Notes: a model not told the origin generated them from the letters alone. A stretch of 64,000 bases of DNA from Undibacterium piscinae (GCA_003970805.2 CP051152.1:3100001-3164000), one strand, 5' to 3'; positions 9,954 to 18,114 are shown, numbered from the stretch's first letter. Numbers and translations are program-made.

Positions 9954-9985
9954 CTCATAGGCGGCAGATCAAGCGCCGCCTATGA
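9954..9985 (-). promoter_or_regulatory. Hairpin between nosZ and nosR
   Basis: Perfect 12-bp arms (9954-9965 and 9974-9985, CTCATAGGCGGC and its complement) around 8 nt, with no T tract on either side. It probably acts as an mRNA processing or stability element, or a partial attenuator that keeps nosZ message higher than nosR. Confidence 0.55.
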
Positions 9986-9996
9986 GTCTCCTGTGT

Positions 9997-10027
9997 GGTG
10001 CTGTCAGGAAAAAGTCCTTACAGCACC
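9997..10027 (-). promoter_or_regulatory. Second hairpin just after the nosZ stop
   Basis: GGTGCTGT (9997-10004) pairs with ACAGCACC (10020-10027) and the stem extends inward imperfectly. On the minus strand it follows the nosZ stop by about 19 nt and could protect the nosZ 3' end. Confidence 0.45.
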
Positions 10028-10045
10028 GGAGCTACAACTACCGGG

Positions 10046-11974
10046 TTAGGCTTCCACAATCATGCGGGTGCGCATTTCCAGATGCAATGCGTGGCAGAAG
10101 TGTGTGCAATAGCACCAGAATACACCAGGCTTATCGGCAATAAAGCTGACCGAAGCGGTTTCTTGTGGATTGACGATGAAATTGACGTTGTACTTAGGAA
10201 TCGCAAAACCGTGCGTCAGATCTTCAATCTTGTCGAGGTTAGTCAGAATCAAGGTGACTTCGTCGCCTTTCTTCAATTTAAACTCGCGCATACTGAAGGC
10301 CGGTGCCTGGGATGTCAGCTTTACCGTCACTTTTTTACCGTTGCGAACTACACCTGATTCTTTAGGATCTTTAATTGCTAACGGGAATTCGTTCAGGTCA
10401 TACACTTGCTTAGGACGTACCAGATCGCGTTTGAAAATAATGAAGTCATGCGGTTCGCCGCGAACAGGATGGTCGGCCAGCAAGACCATTTTTTCGCCGG
10501 AGATGTCGATGAACTGCTCATTCTCAGGATGCAAAGGACCGACTGGCAGGAAGCGATCTTTCGAGAACTTACAACCTACCGCCAGGTATTTACCGTCGGC
10601 AGCTTTAGTCTCGGATTGTGATGCATTCAAGTGACCTGGCTGGTATTGCAGATCGAGGCGGTCAACAACATACTTGGCTGCCTTGTCACCATTGTGGAAC
10701 TTGATCGCTGCTTCAACATTCCATTTAACAACCTGGCTGTCCAGGAACAGGGTAGTGAAGGCATTGCCGCGGCCGTCAAAGGCAGTGTGCAAAGGACCCA
10801 GACCGAGTTCGACTTCAGCAACGATAGATGCGTCGAGTTTTTCCAGTTTGCCTTCAAACCATTCCAGCACTTTAGTCAATTCAATGACGGTACCGGTTGG
10901 TGACAATTTACCTGCGCAGATGAAGTATTTGCCATCTGGGCTGGCATTGACGCCGTGCGGGTTTTTAGGAACGGAAACGTAAGCTGTCAGTGCAGTCTTA
11001 GGATCTTTGTTGGCTTCGTGAGTACCGTCAACCACTGGCACTTTAGAATCACCGATAGTCTTGAATTTACCGGCTTTGACCGCTTCTTCGATACGTGCGA
11101 TGTTGAAGAACAGGCAGGCATCGCGCTCAGCCGACATCATGTCTTCATAGTGCGCACCCATTTCAGTGTTGTACTGATTGGTAGCAGCCAGTTTTCCGTC
11201 ATACGAGGAGGCAACCAGATCGCAGTTACCGTCGATCATTACCTGCCAGCGTACTTCCATGCTTTCTGCATCAACGCAGCTGAACAGCGAACGGTATTTG
11301 CTGGCATCTTCGATGCCTGTGTTCGGCATAGGAATGGCGAATTCACCGCCGCAGAATACGCGGGTGGTGTAGTTGATTTTTTCATCGACCGGATCACGTT
11401 TGTCCGGGAAAATCCCGTGGAAACCCTGCACGTTTGGCAGTTCAGTGATCTTGTCGCAGATAAAGTAATCCAAGCGGATACGGGCGATACGGGCATTGAT
11501 CTTATCGTTGATCCATGCATAGCGGCCATCATAGTTACCGTCTTTGTAGGAAGCATGCGTGTGATGCGTATCGGCAACTGTGTACTTCAGGCTACCGTCA
11601 GCTTTGGTGCCCATGATTTTCTTGGATTCGTTGGTGATACCCCAGCCAACCAATGCATCAGGTACGAAGCAAGGAATACGGTGAATTTCGCGGCCTGAAG
11701 GCAGGCCCAATACGCGCATGTCACCGGTATGACCACCGCTCCACAGACCGTAGTAAGTATCGAGTTCGCCTGGTTTCAGGTGCGTGGCATTGGCCGCTGC
11801 GGAGTGATCTCCACCTGCAGCTGGCGCTGATGCCGGAACCGATGCGCCCGGTGTCGCTGGCTTTTCTGTACAGGCAACTAAAGTACCGATACTGGCGATT
11901 GCCGCCGTGTTGAGGAATTTGCGGCGACCTAGCGCTGGTGCAACTTCCGGTTTTGCTATTTTTTCTTGGCTCAT
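10046..11974 (-). CDS. nosZ: NosZ, nitrous oxide reductase (Tat-exported, clade I type)
   Basis: Periplasmic multicopper enzyme reducing N2O to N2. The 642-aa start MSQEKIAKP is chosen because AAGGATC precedes it and a Tat signal with GRRKFL follows; the open frame upstream is not family-like. Seven CuZ histidine sites are visible in the propeller: DTHH (two), GFHG, NPHG, GPLH, PGHLN and GEPHD. The C-terminal cupredoxin has the CuA set C623, C627, H631 and M634 in CTHFCHALHLEM; the residue between the cysteines is His where the Pseudomonas enzyme has Trp. The Tat signal and separate NosR indicate the classical clade. It is the first gene of the minus-strand operon nosZRDFYL, unlike the nosR-first order of P. 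stutzeri. Confidence 0.97.
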   Translation of the reverse strand: MSQEKIAKPEVAPALGRRKFLNTAAIASIGTLVACTEKPATPGASVPASAPAAGGDHSAAANATHLKPGELDTYYGLWSGGHTGDMRVLGLPSGREIHRIPCFVPDALVGWGITNESKKIMGTKADGSLKYTVADTHHTHASYKDGNYDGRYAWINDKINARIARIRLDYFICDKITELPNVQGFHGIFPDKRDPVDEKINYTTRVFCGGEFAIPMPNTGIEDASKYRSLFSCVDAESMEVRWQVMIDGNCDLVASSYDGKLAATNQYNTEMGAHYEDMMSAERDACLFFNIARIEEAVKAGKFKTIGDSKVPVVDGTHEANKDPKTALTAYVSVPKNPHGVNASPDGKYFICAGKLSPTGTVIELTKVLEWFEGKLEKLDASIVAEVELGLGPLHTAFDGRGNAFTTLFLDSQVVKWNVEAAIKFHNGDKAAKYVVDRLDLQYQPGHLNASQSETKAADGKYLAVGCKFSKDRFLPVGPLHPENEQFIDISGEKMVLLADHPVRGEPHDFIIFKRDLVRPKQVYDLNEFPLAIKDPKESGVVRNGKKVTVKLTSQAPAFSMREFKLKKGDEVTLILTNLDKIEDLTHGFAIPKYNVNFIVNPQETASVSFIADKPGVFWCYCTHFCHALHLEMRTRMIVEA

Positions 11975-12078
11975 GATGCGATCCTTATTAGCTGGTCTTG
12001 ACGATGTGTAAAACGGTAGGCCATGGTTAATGAATACAACAACGGATCGTATGATGCGCTTATGGCAGCAAAATTCCA

Positions 12079-12092
12079 TTGATCTGCATCAA
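12079..12092. promoter_or_regulatory. FNR/DNR/NnrR-type binding site upstream of nosZ
   Basis: A perfect TTGAT-N4-ATCAA dyad, 104 nt from the nosZ start. This is the consensus of the FNR/DNR branch of the Crp family, so oxygen- and/or NO-responsive activation of nosZ is expected. Confidence 0.8.
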
Positions 12093-12261
12093 CGAAGATT
12101 GAGAGTCTGAAACTTCGTGGGATTTACCTCCGGGCAGGCAGCGCGGGAGCCTATCGCATGCGTTGATGACGGGGGGCACTTCTCAAGCTATAAGTCATTT
12201 GGGTAACAGTTCTCGAATATTTAAAATAGTTCTTCAAGGTATTTGTGACTTGAAAAATCTA

Positions 12262-12275
12262 TTGACTAGCATCAA
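12262..12275. promoter_or_regulatory. Second FNR/DNR-type site between nosZ and the cytochrome c gene
   Basis: TTGAC-N4-ATCAA, one base from the consensus dyad. It lies 287 nt from nosZ and 238 nt from the plus-strand cytochrome gene, so it could serve either direction. The rest of the 540-bp divergent gap shows no other recognised site. Confidence 0.6.
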
Positions 12276-12513
12276 GAAAAGCCGCAAATGCCGCAGTTTT
12301 TCAGGGCCGTTTGCGTAAAGGCAGGCCCCGGTGTGCGACTATTCTCTTATACAATTTTTGCAAAGCCGCGTGTGCTTGGGTAAGCTATGTTCCGGGTGCA
12401 TGCTTCTGCGAATTTTGAGGCATGGATTTGTCGCTGTTTTATGCCGCACCTGTTTGCAGTGCCTGCCTCTGTGCAGGCGACTTTTTATTTAATAATTTCA
12501 AGGATTAATTAAC

Positions 12514-12918
12514 ATGAAAAAATCATCCATTTTGTCGTTGAGTGTTTTAAGTCTGGCGCTGTTGACTGCTTGCGGCCAAAAAGACGCAGCCGCTCCTGCG
12601 GCATCTGCTGCAGCACCTGCACCAGTGGTCGCTTCCGCTCCGGCGGCACCGGCAGCTGCGGAAAATACCGTGGGTAAAGCGATCTATGGCAAGACTTGCT
12701 CGCTGTGTCACGTTGCCAATGTGGCTGGTGCACCTAAGCCAGGCGACAAGGCTGACTGGGCTCCGCGTATCGCTCAAGGTATGGATGTCGTATACAAACA
12801 TGCGATAGAAGGTTTCACTGGTGCCAAGGGTCAGATGCCGGCACGCGGCGGCGCCGCTACCCTGACTGATGACGAAATCAAGGCAACCGTTGATTTCATG
12901 GTTGATCAGTCGCGTTAA
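12514..12918 (+). CDS. Lipoprotein class I cytochrome c, likely electron donor of the nos system
   Basis: A 134-aa membrane-tethered monoheme cytochrome of the c5/c551 type. The signal peptide ends LLTAC with Cys20 as lipidation site. An Ala/Pro-rich linker (about 25-50) is followed by the heme motif CSLCH (62-66) and the probable Met ligand M108 in GQMPARGG. AAGGA precedes the ATG. It is divergent from nosZ and shares the FNR-box region, so a role in carrying electrons to NosZ is inferred from context. It could also be a general periplasmic cytochrome. Confidence 0.85.
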   Translation: MKKSSILSLSVLSLALLTACGQKDAAAPAASAAAPAPVVASAPAAPAAAENTVGKAIYGKTCSLCHVANVAGAPKPGDKADWAPRIAQGMDVVYKHAIEGFTGAKGQMPARGGAATLTDDEIKATVDFMVDQSR

Positions 12919-12939
12919 TTGGTAATTTTGGGGAAATGT

Positions 12940-14115
12940 ATGCACGCTCTTTTGCCGGGCTTTCAGCTTGAATCTAAGTCGGGATCTTTGTCTGATGCCG
13001 TCCAAACCCGTCGCCGTCGCCTGTTGATGGCTTTACCCTTGGTCGCTTGTGGTCTGGTGGTTCCGCCAGTGCAAGCCAAGTCTGATATTCATCAGGCCAG
13101 CAAGGTATTGATGGGGACGCGACTTGATCTGACCTTGCAAGGGAGCGGCAGCATAGACCTGGCCAGCGCCGCCGATGCGGCCTTCGCCGAAATGGTGCGC
13201 TTGGCCGATATGATGAGCCGTTATCGCAACGATAGCGTGCTCAACGCCATCAATCTGGCGGCTGGCTTGCAGCCGGTGCCGGTGCCGGCAGAAATGTTGC
13301 AGATTTTAAAGATGGCGCAGCAGGTGTCGGCAGCCAGCGGTGGCGCATTTAATGCGACCGTAGGTTCCTTGAAAGACTGGAATTTTGATCCGGCCCACCC
13401 ATCGCTTGCCAATGCGCAACAGATCGCTGCGCAATTACCGTTGGTCGACGCCAAAGGCCTGGTGCTCAATGAAAAGCTAGGCACCGCCTACCTCACCAAG
13501 CGCGGTATGCGCCTTGATCTGGGCGGTATCGCCAAACTGCCTATCTTGCAGGCAGGTATGCAAACCTTGCAGGCGCACGGCGTGCGCAATGCCATGCTCA
13601 ATGGCGGTGGTGATGTGCTGGTTCATGGCGAGCTGAATGGCCGCCCATGGCGCGTCGGCCTGCGCGATCCGCGTCAACCGGATCAACTATTGGGCGTACT
13701 TGCATTGAACGAGGGTTTTGTCGCCGCTTCCGGTGATTACGAGCGCTTTTTCATGCACGAAGGCAAGCGTATGCACCATATCCTCGATCCGAAAACTGGT
13801 TATCCTACGCAAGGCCCGCATGGCCTGGCATTGGTCAGCAATAATCTGGCTGCTATCAATGGCCTCGGTGCGGCCATCATGGTGGCCGGCGCAGATGCCG
13901 GGAAACAGCGTATCGCCAAGCTGGCGCAGGTCGATGCCATGATAGTCAGCGCCGACAATCAGCTTTGGTTGTCGTCTGGCATGAAGGGCTGCGGTGAATA
14001 TTGGCAGTCAGTCACTGATGTTCGCGCACGGAAAAGACCTTTACCACTTCTACTACCAGTTACAGGATGTGTTAAAACAAAACGTCGGAATCCTGACGCT
14101 GGATGTCTCACGTGA
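12940..14115 (+). CDS. nosX: NosX-type ApbE flavin transferase with an out-of-family C-terminus
   Basis: ApbE-family FAD:protein FMN transferase. Next to nosR, it probably attaches FMN to the SGATVT motif of NosR in the periplasm. The ATG at 12940, preceded by GGGG, is preferred over the upstream TTG. The N-terminus has RRRRLLMALP, a Tat-like signal. Core motifs are MGTRLDLTLQG, MSRYRNDSVLNAIN, LDLGGIAK, LNGGGDVL and HHILDPKTGYP. The family match stops near WLSSGMKG; the last 40 or so residues (from about 13990) are encoded by DNA that also codes for the diguanylate cyclase in another frame. This suggests a deletion joined the two genes. Confidence 0.85.
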   Translation: MHALLPGFQLESKSGSLSDAVQTRRRRLLMALPLVACGLVVPPVQAKSDIHQASKVLMGTRLDLTLQGSGSIDLASAADAAFAEMVRLADMMSRYRNDSVLNAINLAAGLQPVPVPAEMLQILKMAQQVSAASGGAFNATVGSLKDWNFDPAHPSLANAQQIAAQLPLVDAKGLVLNEKLGTAYLTKRGMRLDLGGIAKLPILQAGMQTLQAHGVRNAMLNGGGDVLVHGELNGRPWRVGLRDPRQPDQLLGVLALNEGFVAASGDYERFFMHEGKRMHHILDPKTGYPTQGPHGLALVSNNLAAINGLGAAIMVAGADAGKQRIAKLAQVDAMIVSADNQLWLSSGMKGCGEYWQSVTDVRARKRPLPLLLPVTGCVKTKRRNPDAGCLT

Positions 14116-14896
14116 TCTCACCAAACAAGGCAATCTTCTGTACCGAAATGTAGCTCAGCTGTTTGTCTTGACCGCACTGGGGACCGCGCTCTTGCTTGGG
14201 TTTTTCATACATCATCTGCTGATCCGCCGCCTGCGCGTGCTCACCAATGAACTGACGACCCTAGAGCAACAATCCACCTGGCATACCCGCATTAAACTAT
14301 CTGGCTCCGACGAATTAGGGCAATTATCCTCTGGCATTAATAAATTGCTGGCGCTGATCGAGCAGCAAGTCACTAGCCTCAAATTGCTGTCCTTGACTGA
14401 TCCCTTGACCGCTCTGCCTAATCGTCGCGAATTTGATGCCCGATTAAGGCAAGAGTTTGCGCGGCAAAAACGACAGCGGATACCGCTGGCTTTGCTCACT
14501 ATCGATGTCGACTATTTTAAATTTTATAACGATCATTACGGCCATCCCGCCGGTGACCTGATTCTTAAAGAAATTGCCGAGATATTGGCTAGTGCGGTTT
14601 CACGTAGTAGCGATCTGGCAGCGCGCATAGGCGGAGAAGAGTTTTGCCTACTACTGCCCGACACGGATGCTGCCGGCGCAGTGCTGCTGGCAGAAAGCAT
14701 ACGAAGCAAACTACAAGCACGCAATTTGCCGCATGTGGCCTCTCTGCTTAGCGATCGCGTGACACTCAGTATCGGTGGCGCCATAGCCGGTGACGAAAGC
14801 ATAGAGGCGTTTGTGAGCCGCACCGATCATGCCTTGTACCGCGCCAAACATGAAGGCCGCGATCGGGTCTGTTTTGATGCCGGCGCAACAGAATAA
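14018..14896 (+). CDS. GGDEF diguanylate cyclase, apparently missing its N-terminal sensor
   Basis: Makes cyclic di-GMP from two GTP. From the ATG at 14018 (a GTG at 13994 is possible) the protein is about 292 aa. It has a short periplasmic piece, one TM helix (about 46-66), a HAMP-like linker, then a GGDEF domain with RSSD inhibitory site (196-199) exactly five residues before the active-site GGEEF (205-209). The short region before the TM looks like the end of a CHASE4-like periplasmic sensor, so a 5' part has probably been lost. It overlaps the 3' end of nosX by about 98 bp in a different frame. Confidence 0.85.
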   Translation: MFAHGKDLYHFYYQLQDVLKQNVGILTLDVSRDLTKQGNLLYRNVAQLFVLTALGTALLLGFFIHHLLIRRLRVLTNELTTLEQQSTWHTRIKLSGSDELGQLSSGINKLLALIEQQVTSLKLLSLTDPLTALPNRREFDARLRQEFARQKRQRIPLALLTIDVDYFKFYNDHYGHPAGDLILKEIAEILASAVSRSSDLAARIGGEEFCLLLPDTDAAGAVLLAESIRSKLQARNLPHVASLLSDRVTLSIGGAIAGDESIEAFVSRTDHALYRAKHEGRDRVCFDAGATE

Positions 14897-14912
14897 AATA
14901 ATCGCCTTAGGA

Positions 14913-15450
14913 CTGACGAAAAATTGTTCCAGCTAGGCGTGCCGCCGCAGACATTACACCAGTAAGGCAAGGCGGATACAACGACGCTGGGGCGGTTTTG
15001 CGTAAGTCCTACGCCTATCTTTGCCTTGCTAACTGCGTTACTCTTCGCATTTGAAGCGCTAGTTCACAGGAAAACCATGCTCTGGATCATCACTAAATAT
15101 TTAATAACGGCCGGTGTAGTGGTACTCGTTTCTGAGCTGGCCAAACGTAGCGACCGGCTAGGCGGCCTGATCGCGGCGCTGCCTTTGGTGACCATCCTCA
15201 CCCTGATCTGGCTGCATCTGGAACACCAGTCCGAGCAGAAGATCGCCAATCATGCCTGGTACACGTTTTGGTATGTGGTGCCGACCTTGCCTATGTTTCT
15301 GGTCTTCCCTTGGTTGCTGCCGCGTCTGGGATTTTGGCTGACCTTGTTGGCCAGTGCGGTGATCTCTATCGTCAGCTTCGGCCTGTTCACACTGATCGCC
15401 CGGCGTTTTGGTATTGAATTGTTGTAAGGCTGGGCTGCCGTGCTAGCTCG
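14913..15450 (+). repeat. Segmental duplication, copy 1 (inverted copy at 59872-60407)
   Basis: About 537 bp, nearly identical to the reverse complement of 59872-60407. It includes the whole DUF3147 gene and about 160 bp of its upstream region. One visible difference converts a TAA upstream of the gene to TAC in the other copy. Weaker similarity continues into the neighbouring repeat sequence. Confidence 0.9.
15077..15427 (+). CDS. DUF3147-family membrane protein, copy 1
   Basis: A 116-aa inner-membrane protein with four hydrophobic segments, beginning MLWIITKYLIT and ending RRFGIELL. It resembles the DUF3147 family, which has no known biochemical function. The ATG at 15077 follows CACAGGAAAACC, giving an AGGAAA ribosome site. 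A near-identical second copy is encoded on the other strand at 59893-60243. Confidence 0.8.
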   Translation: MLWIITKYLITAGVVVLVSELAKRSDRLGGLIAALPLVTILTLIWLHLEHQSEQKIANHAWYTFWYVVPTLPMFLVFPWLLPRLGFWLTLLASAVISIVSFGLFTLIARRFGIELL

Positions 15451-15840
15451 GTAGTTACGATTTAGCGAAGCGTAATCGCACGCTGCAGCTGTCCCGTAGC
15501 GTATGTTAACTGCCAACCCCTCCATCACGCAATATTTCCATGCGCTTCTTCCAGGCATTCTCGGCCTGCGAGTTTGCATGGAGTTGCACATTGACCGGGC
15601 TTGTGTTTTCGCTTCTGTCGTGTTTGTGCGATTGCGGCGGTGGTAGACCGGCAGCTACTTACTTTTCTTGCTCGCCAAGAAGAGTAAGCAAAAGAAGGCG
15701 ACGCAAAGTCGCTGCCCTTCGGGGTGCCCGCCTGTTGCAGTCCCAAAAATGGGACGAAGGCAAAACTCGCTTCTCTCAGACCAAGCTTCATTCCTGATCC
15801 GATGTTCTGCCCAGCACAGCGCAGCGCCACATGCGAATTC

Positions 15841-15975
15841 TAGTCAAAAGCCAATCAAAAGCAAGACGTTCAAAAGCAGAGTCAAAAGCAGATCAAAAAG
15901 CCGATTCAAACCCAAGTCAACCCAAAGTCAAAAATCAAGTCAAAATCCAAGTCAAAACCCAGGTCAAAGCAGCAC
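15841..15975 (+). repeat. A-rich about 12-bp tandem array in palindromic element 1
   Basis: Degenerate direct repeats of the form GTCAAAANCCAA. Spacing varies 11-13 bp, which breaks any one reading frame, so it is unlikely to be coding. Confidence 0.8.
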
Positions 15976-16073
15976 CGGATGCCGTAGTCGGAGCACTAGG
16001 GGCGCCACTGCCACCCTTATGCTCCTCGGCTTACAACTATTTTCTTGTTGTTTCTTCTATCCATTCTGCGCAC

Positions 16074-16104
16074 GGCGCACCTACTTAGTTTCGGTAGGTG
16101 CGCC
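16074..16104. repeat. Short MITE-like hairpin
   Basis: GGCGCACCTAC and GTAGGTGCGCC are perfect 11-bp arms around a 9-nt loop. A related motif, GGTAGGTGCGATTAGC, recurs near 22572 and, inverted, near 59855-59871. Confidence 0.65.
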
Positions 16105-16174
16105 ATTTAGCAAGGCGTAATCGCACGCACAGTCGCTATACCGTAGCGGTTTTTAAAAAAACCGACCCGACCTT

Positions 16175-16240
16175 ACGCATATTTCTATGCGGCTCGCAGG
16201 CCTATGTGCTGGAAGAAGCGCATGGAATGATGCGCGGTGG
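16175..16240 (+). repeat. REP-like hairpin inside palindromic element 1
   Basis: Same family as the terminal hairpins: CGCATATTTCTATGCGG on the left and CGCATGGAATGATGCGCG on the right around a conserved loop (CTCGCAGGCCTATGTGCT). Confidence 0.7.
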
Positions 16241-16840
16241 GCAGGGCGGGCTAGCGAAAAAAATCCATTCAGCGCAGAGCATGGCGTACGATTACGCTGC
16301 TCTAATTCGTACCTACGCGGGCTTACGAGACGCGCAAGTCGCACTACGAGTGTTACCTTCGCCTTTCCGCATGTGGCGCTGCCGCTTGTGCATGGCAGAA
16401 AATGGATTAGAAAGGTCGTGTTGAGTCGTAGCGAGTTTCGACTTTTCCCATTTTTTGAACCCTGCACAGGCGGGACCCACAGGGCAGCGACTTTGCGTCG
16501 CCTTCTTTTGCTTCCGTTTCTTGGCGAAGCAAGAAAAGGGAGTAGCCGCCGGTCTACCACCGGCCAGCAATCGCCCAGCTGCGACAGAAATACAAACAAG
16601 ACCACGCCACAGCAAAGCAAAAACAGCATGCCGCCAGCGCGCATATTCCATGCGGCTCGCAGGCCAGTGTGCTTGAAGAAGCGCATGGAATATGCGCGTT
16701 GGCGTAGCCTGTATTTGAAATTCCATGCGATGCAATGCGCTTGCGGCGATTGACACCTACGCAAAGATAGTGAATGCCGGATTGATTGTTAAATTACTAG
16801 CTTTGCGGCAAACGCATCGTTTACAATCGCTCGTGCGGCC

Positions 16841-16940
16841 GCCACGAAGGCGGTTCAATCCAATCAGGTTTATCCGCCGCAAGCAGTCCGCGGATCTTAT
16901 TTTGTGTTCCGGTGCGGCGGATATACGCTATTCGTTCGGC
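16841..16940 (+). repeat. attC-like structured site upstream of the 16962 gene
   Basis: About 100 nt starting GCCACGAAGGCGGTTCAAT, with an inverted pair (TATCCGCCGCA near 16870, TGCGGCGGATA near 16914) and ending GTTCGGC 21 nt before the next start codon. Closely similar to 23748-23850. Size and symmetry are those of an integron attC, but the core heptamers are degenerate. Confidence 0.4.
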
Positions 16941-16961
16941 ATCATAGGGGGCATCTCGATA

Positions 16962-17369
16962 GTGAAAGTAATCGAACCACAAGCAGACGAGTGTTCTCTA
17001 GAAGTTCAGGAAACACATCTCATCGCGTTTGCGAGAGCGTTCATCCTAGGCGATAGAGCCGAACGTTGGCTGCACATGACTGTTGAAAATCCCAAGAAGG
17101 CCAGGGTTGCCCTTGCAAAATTGCCTGAATCCTTAAACCCGCAGTTTTGCAAACGAATTTCCGGTGCCGATGCGTGGCCTGAGTCACTTACTGACCGGCT
17201 TGGTTCTGACCGAGGAGTCTATTTCAATGGCAAGGGTGCTGCTCGGCGCACAATCATTGCTCAGGCCGCAGCTATTCGGAACGATGCGGTCTTTTCTCTT
17301 GTGCCTGGTAAGTTAGCCGTCTGCTTCTTTCATGAAGGCTGGACATGGATTTGTGAGTGTGGCCAATGA
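16962..17369 (+). CDS. Hypothetical cytosolic protein, possible integron-type cassette gene
   Basis: About 135 aa from a GTG at 16962; the frame is open further left through repeat DNA that is shared with other loci, so this start is preferred. The protein has no signal peptide or membrane helix and no family I recognise. Features are an acidic N-terminus and a C-terminus ending FHEGWTWICECGQ with two Cys. It lies between an attC-like site and another attC-like site that begins 2 nt after its stop, which is the layout of a promoterless gene cassette. Confidence 0.55.
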   Translation: MKVIEPQADECSLEVQETHLIAFARAFILGDRAERWLHMTVENPKKARVALAKLPESLNPQFCKRISGADAWPESLTDRLGSDRGVYFNGKGAARRTIIAQAAAIRNDAVFSLVPGKLAVCFFHEGWTWICECGQ

Positions 17370-17370
17370 T

Positions 17371-17460
17371 GCCCAACAGGATGATCGATAGGAAATCGCA
17401 AATGACGATTATATTTAAAATTATGGTAGTGGCGGCGATCCCGGCATACCAGCGTTAGGC
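17371..17460 (+). repeat. attC-like site between two hypothetical genes
   Basis: Begins GCCCAAC (matches RYYYAAC) and ends GTTAGGC (matches GTTRRRY), 90 nt apart, within the known attC size range. The two ends are complementary at 6 of 7 positions. The interior pairs only weakly. The next ATG is 7 nt after GTTAGGC. Confidence 0.45.
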
Positions 17461-17466
17461 ATCCTC

Positions 17467-18114
17467 ATGCGTCATCACGTCTTCAAATTCCTTGTTCTTA
17501 TCGTCGCATTGCTGTCCGCATTCGCTTTGCAAGCCGCTGAGTTTGACGCCCATTTCCTTACCTACGATCACATGTCCTGCCCAAGCGAGCAGGATGTTGC
17601 TGAGTTGGCAGCAATACACGACGATATGGAACTCAGGCCTGCACTTGAGAGAAAGGTACTTTCGGGTGCGTGCACTGCTCCCAAGATAGCAATGCGGCAA
17701 ATTGTTCAGCTTACGAAAAGGACGACAGTAGGCCGAGGTTTTTACTATTGCTTCAAAGGGGTTGAATTTGAAGTGGTGAGCTACGATCCGCTTAGTCTTG
17801 TTGAGGTAATTAGGGACGAGATCGAATGCGCTCCAGCGTTTTTTGTGACGACGCTTCGGACTGAACTTGCGCGACGAAAGGGCGACTTTGTGATCAAAGG
17901 CGAAGGACCGTTTGCGGTTAAAGCAAGGTGCGTTGAAGGCGGAACGGTCAGCTTGCACAAGAGAGATGGAGACTGGTGGCGAAGTTCAGAGGTATTTCCC
18001 TTGGTACGTCACGAGATCAACGTCGGTCAGGCCGACGTCGCTATTGCAATTCGCGACGGCTGCAAGGGAGTTGATGTTGACCAAACGTCTAACCCCTCGC
18101 TGCGATCCGGTTAA
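17467..18114 (+). CDS. Secreted hypothetical protein, possible integron-type cassette gene
   Basis: 215 aa with a clear Sec signal peptide (MRHHVFKFLVLIVALLSAFALQ, cut near Ala-Ala-Glu). The mature part contains six or so Cys residues, so disulfides are likely in the periplasm. I recognise no family. The start sits 7 nt after GTTAGGC and the stop lies inside a second attC-like sequence, so it has cassette geometry. No ribosome site is obvious. Confidence 0.6.
   Translation: MRHHVFKFLVLIVALLSAFALQAAEFDAHFLTYDHMSCPSEQDVAELAAIHDDMELRPALERKVLSGACTAPKIAMRQIVQLTKRTTVGRGFYYCFKGVEFEVVSYDPLSLVEVIRDEIECAPAFFVTTLRTELARRKGDFVIKGEGPFAVKARCVEGGTVSLHKRDGDWWRSSEVFPLVRHEINVGQADVAIAIRDGCKGVDVDQTSNPSLRSG

Larger units (their letters stand above)
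15528..16698. repeat. Large palindromic repeat element, copy 1
   Basis: About 1.17 kb without a credible gene. Left end: REP-like hairpin (15528-15590). Left arm about 15630-15840. Core with an A-rich tandem array (15841-15975) plus an inserted hairpin (16074-16104) and an extra REP hairpin (16175-16240). Right arm 16367-16635, largely the reverse complement of the left arm. Right end: a perfect 17-bp stem hairpin (16638-16698) in the opposite orientation to the left one. Short lysine-rich open frames inside have no family match that I recognise. Confidence 0.8.

Noticed and set aside
15668..16120. Lysine/serine-rich protein encoded by the A-rich arrays
   Set aside because: Unit spacing varies between 11 and 13 bp, so no frame is kept between copies, and there is no ribosome site.
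16153..16764. Long open frames on both strands in palindromic element 1
   Set aside because: They arise because the arms are inverted repeats with few stops; the peptides recur at all copies with frame changes.
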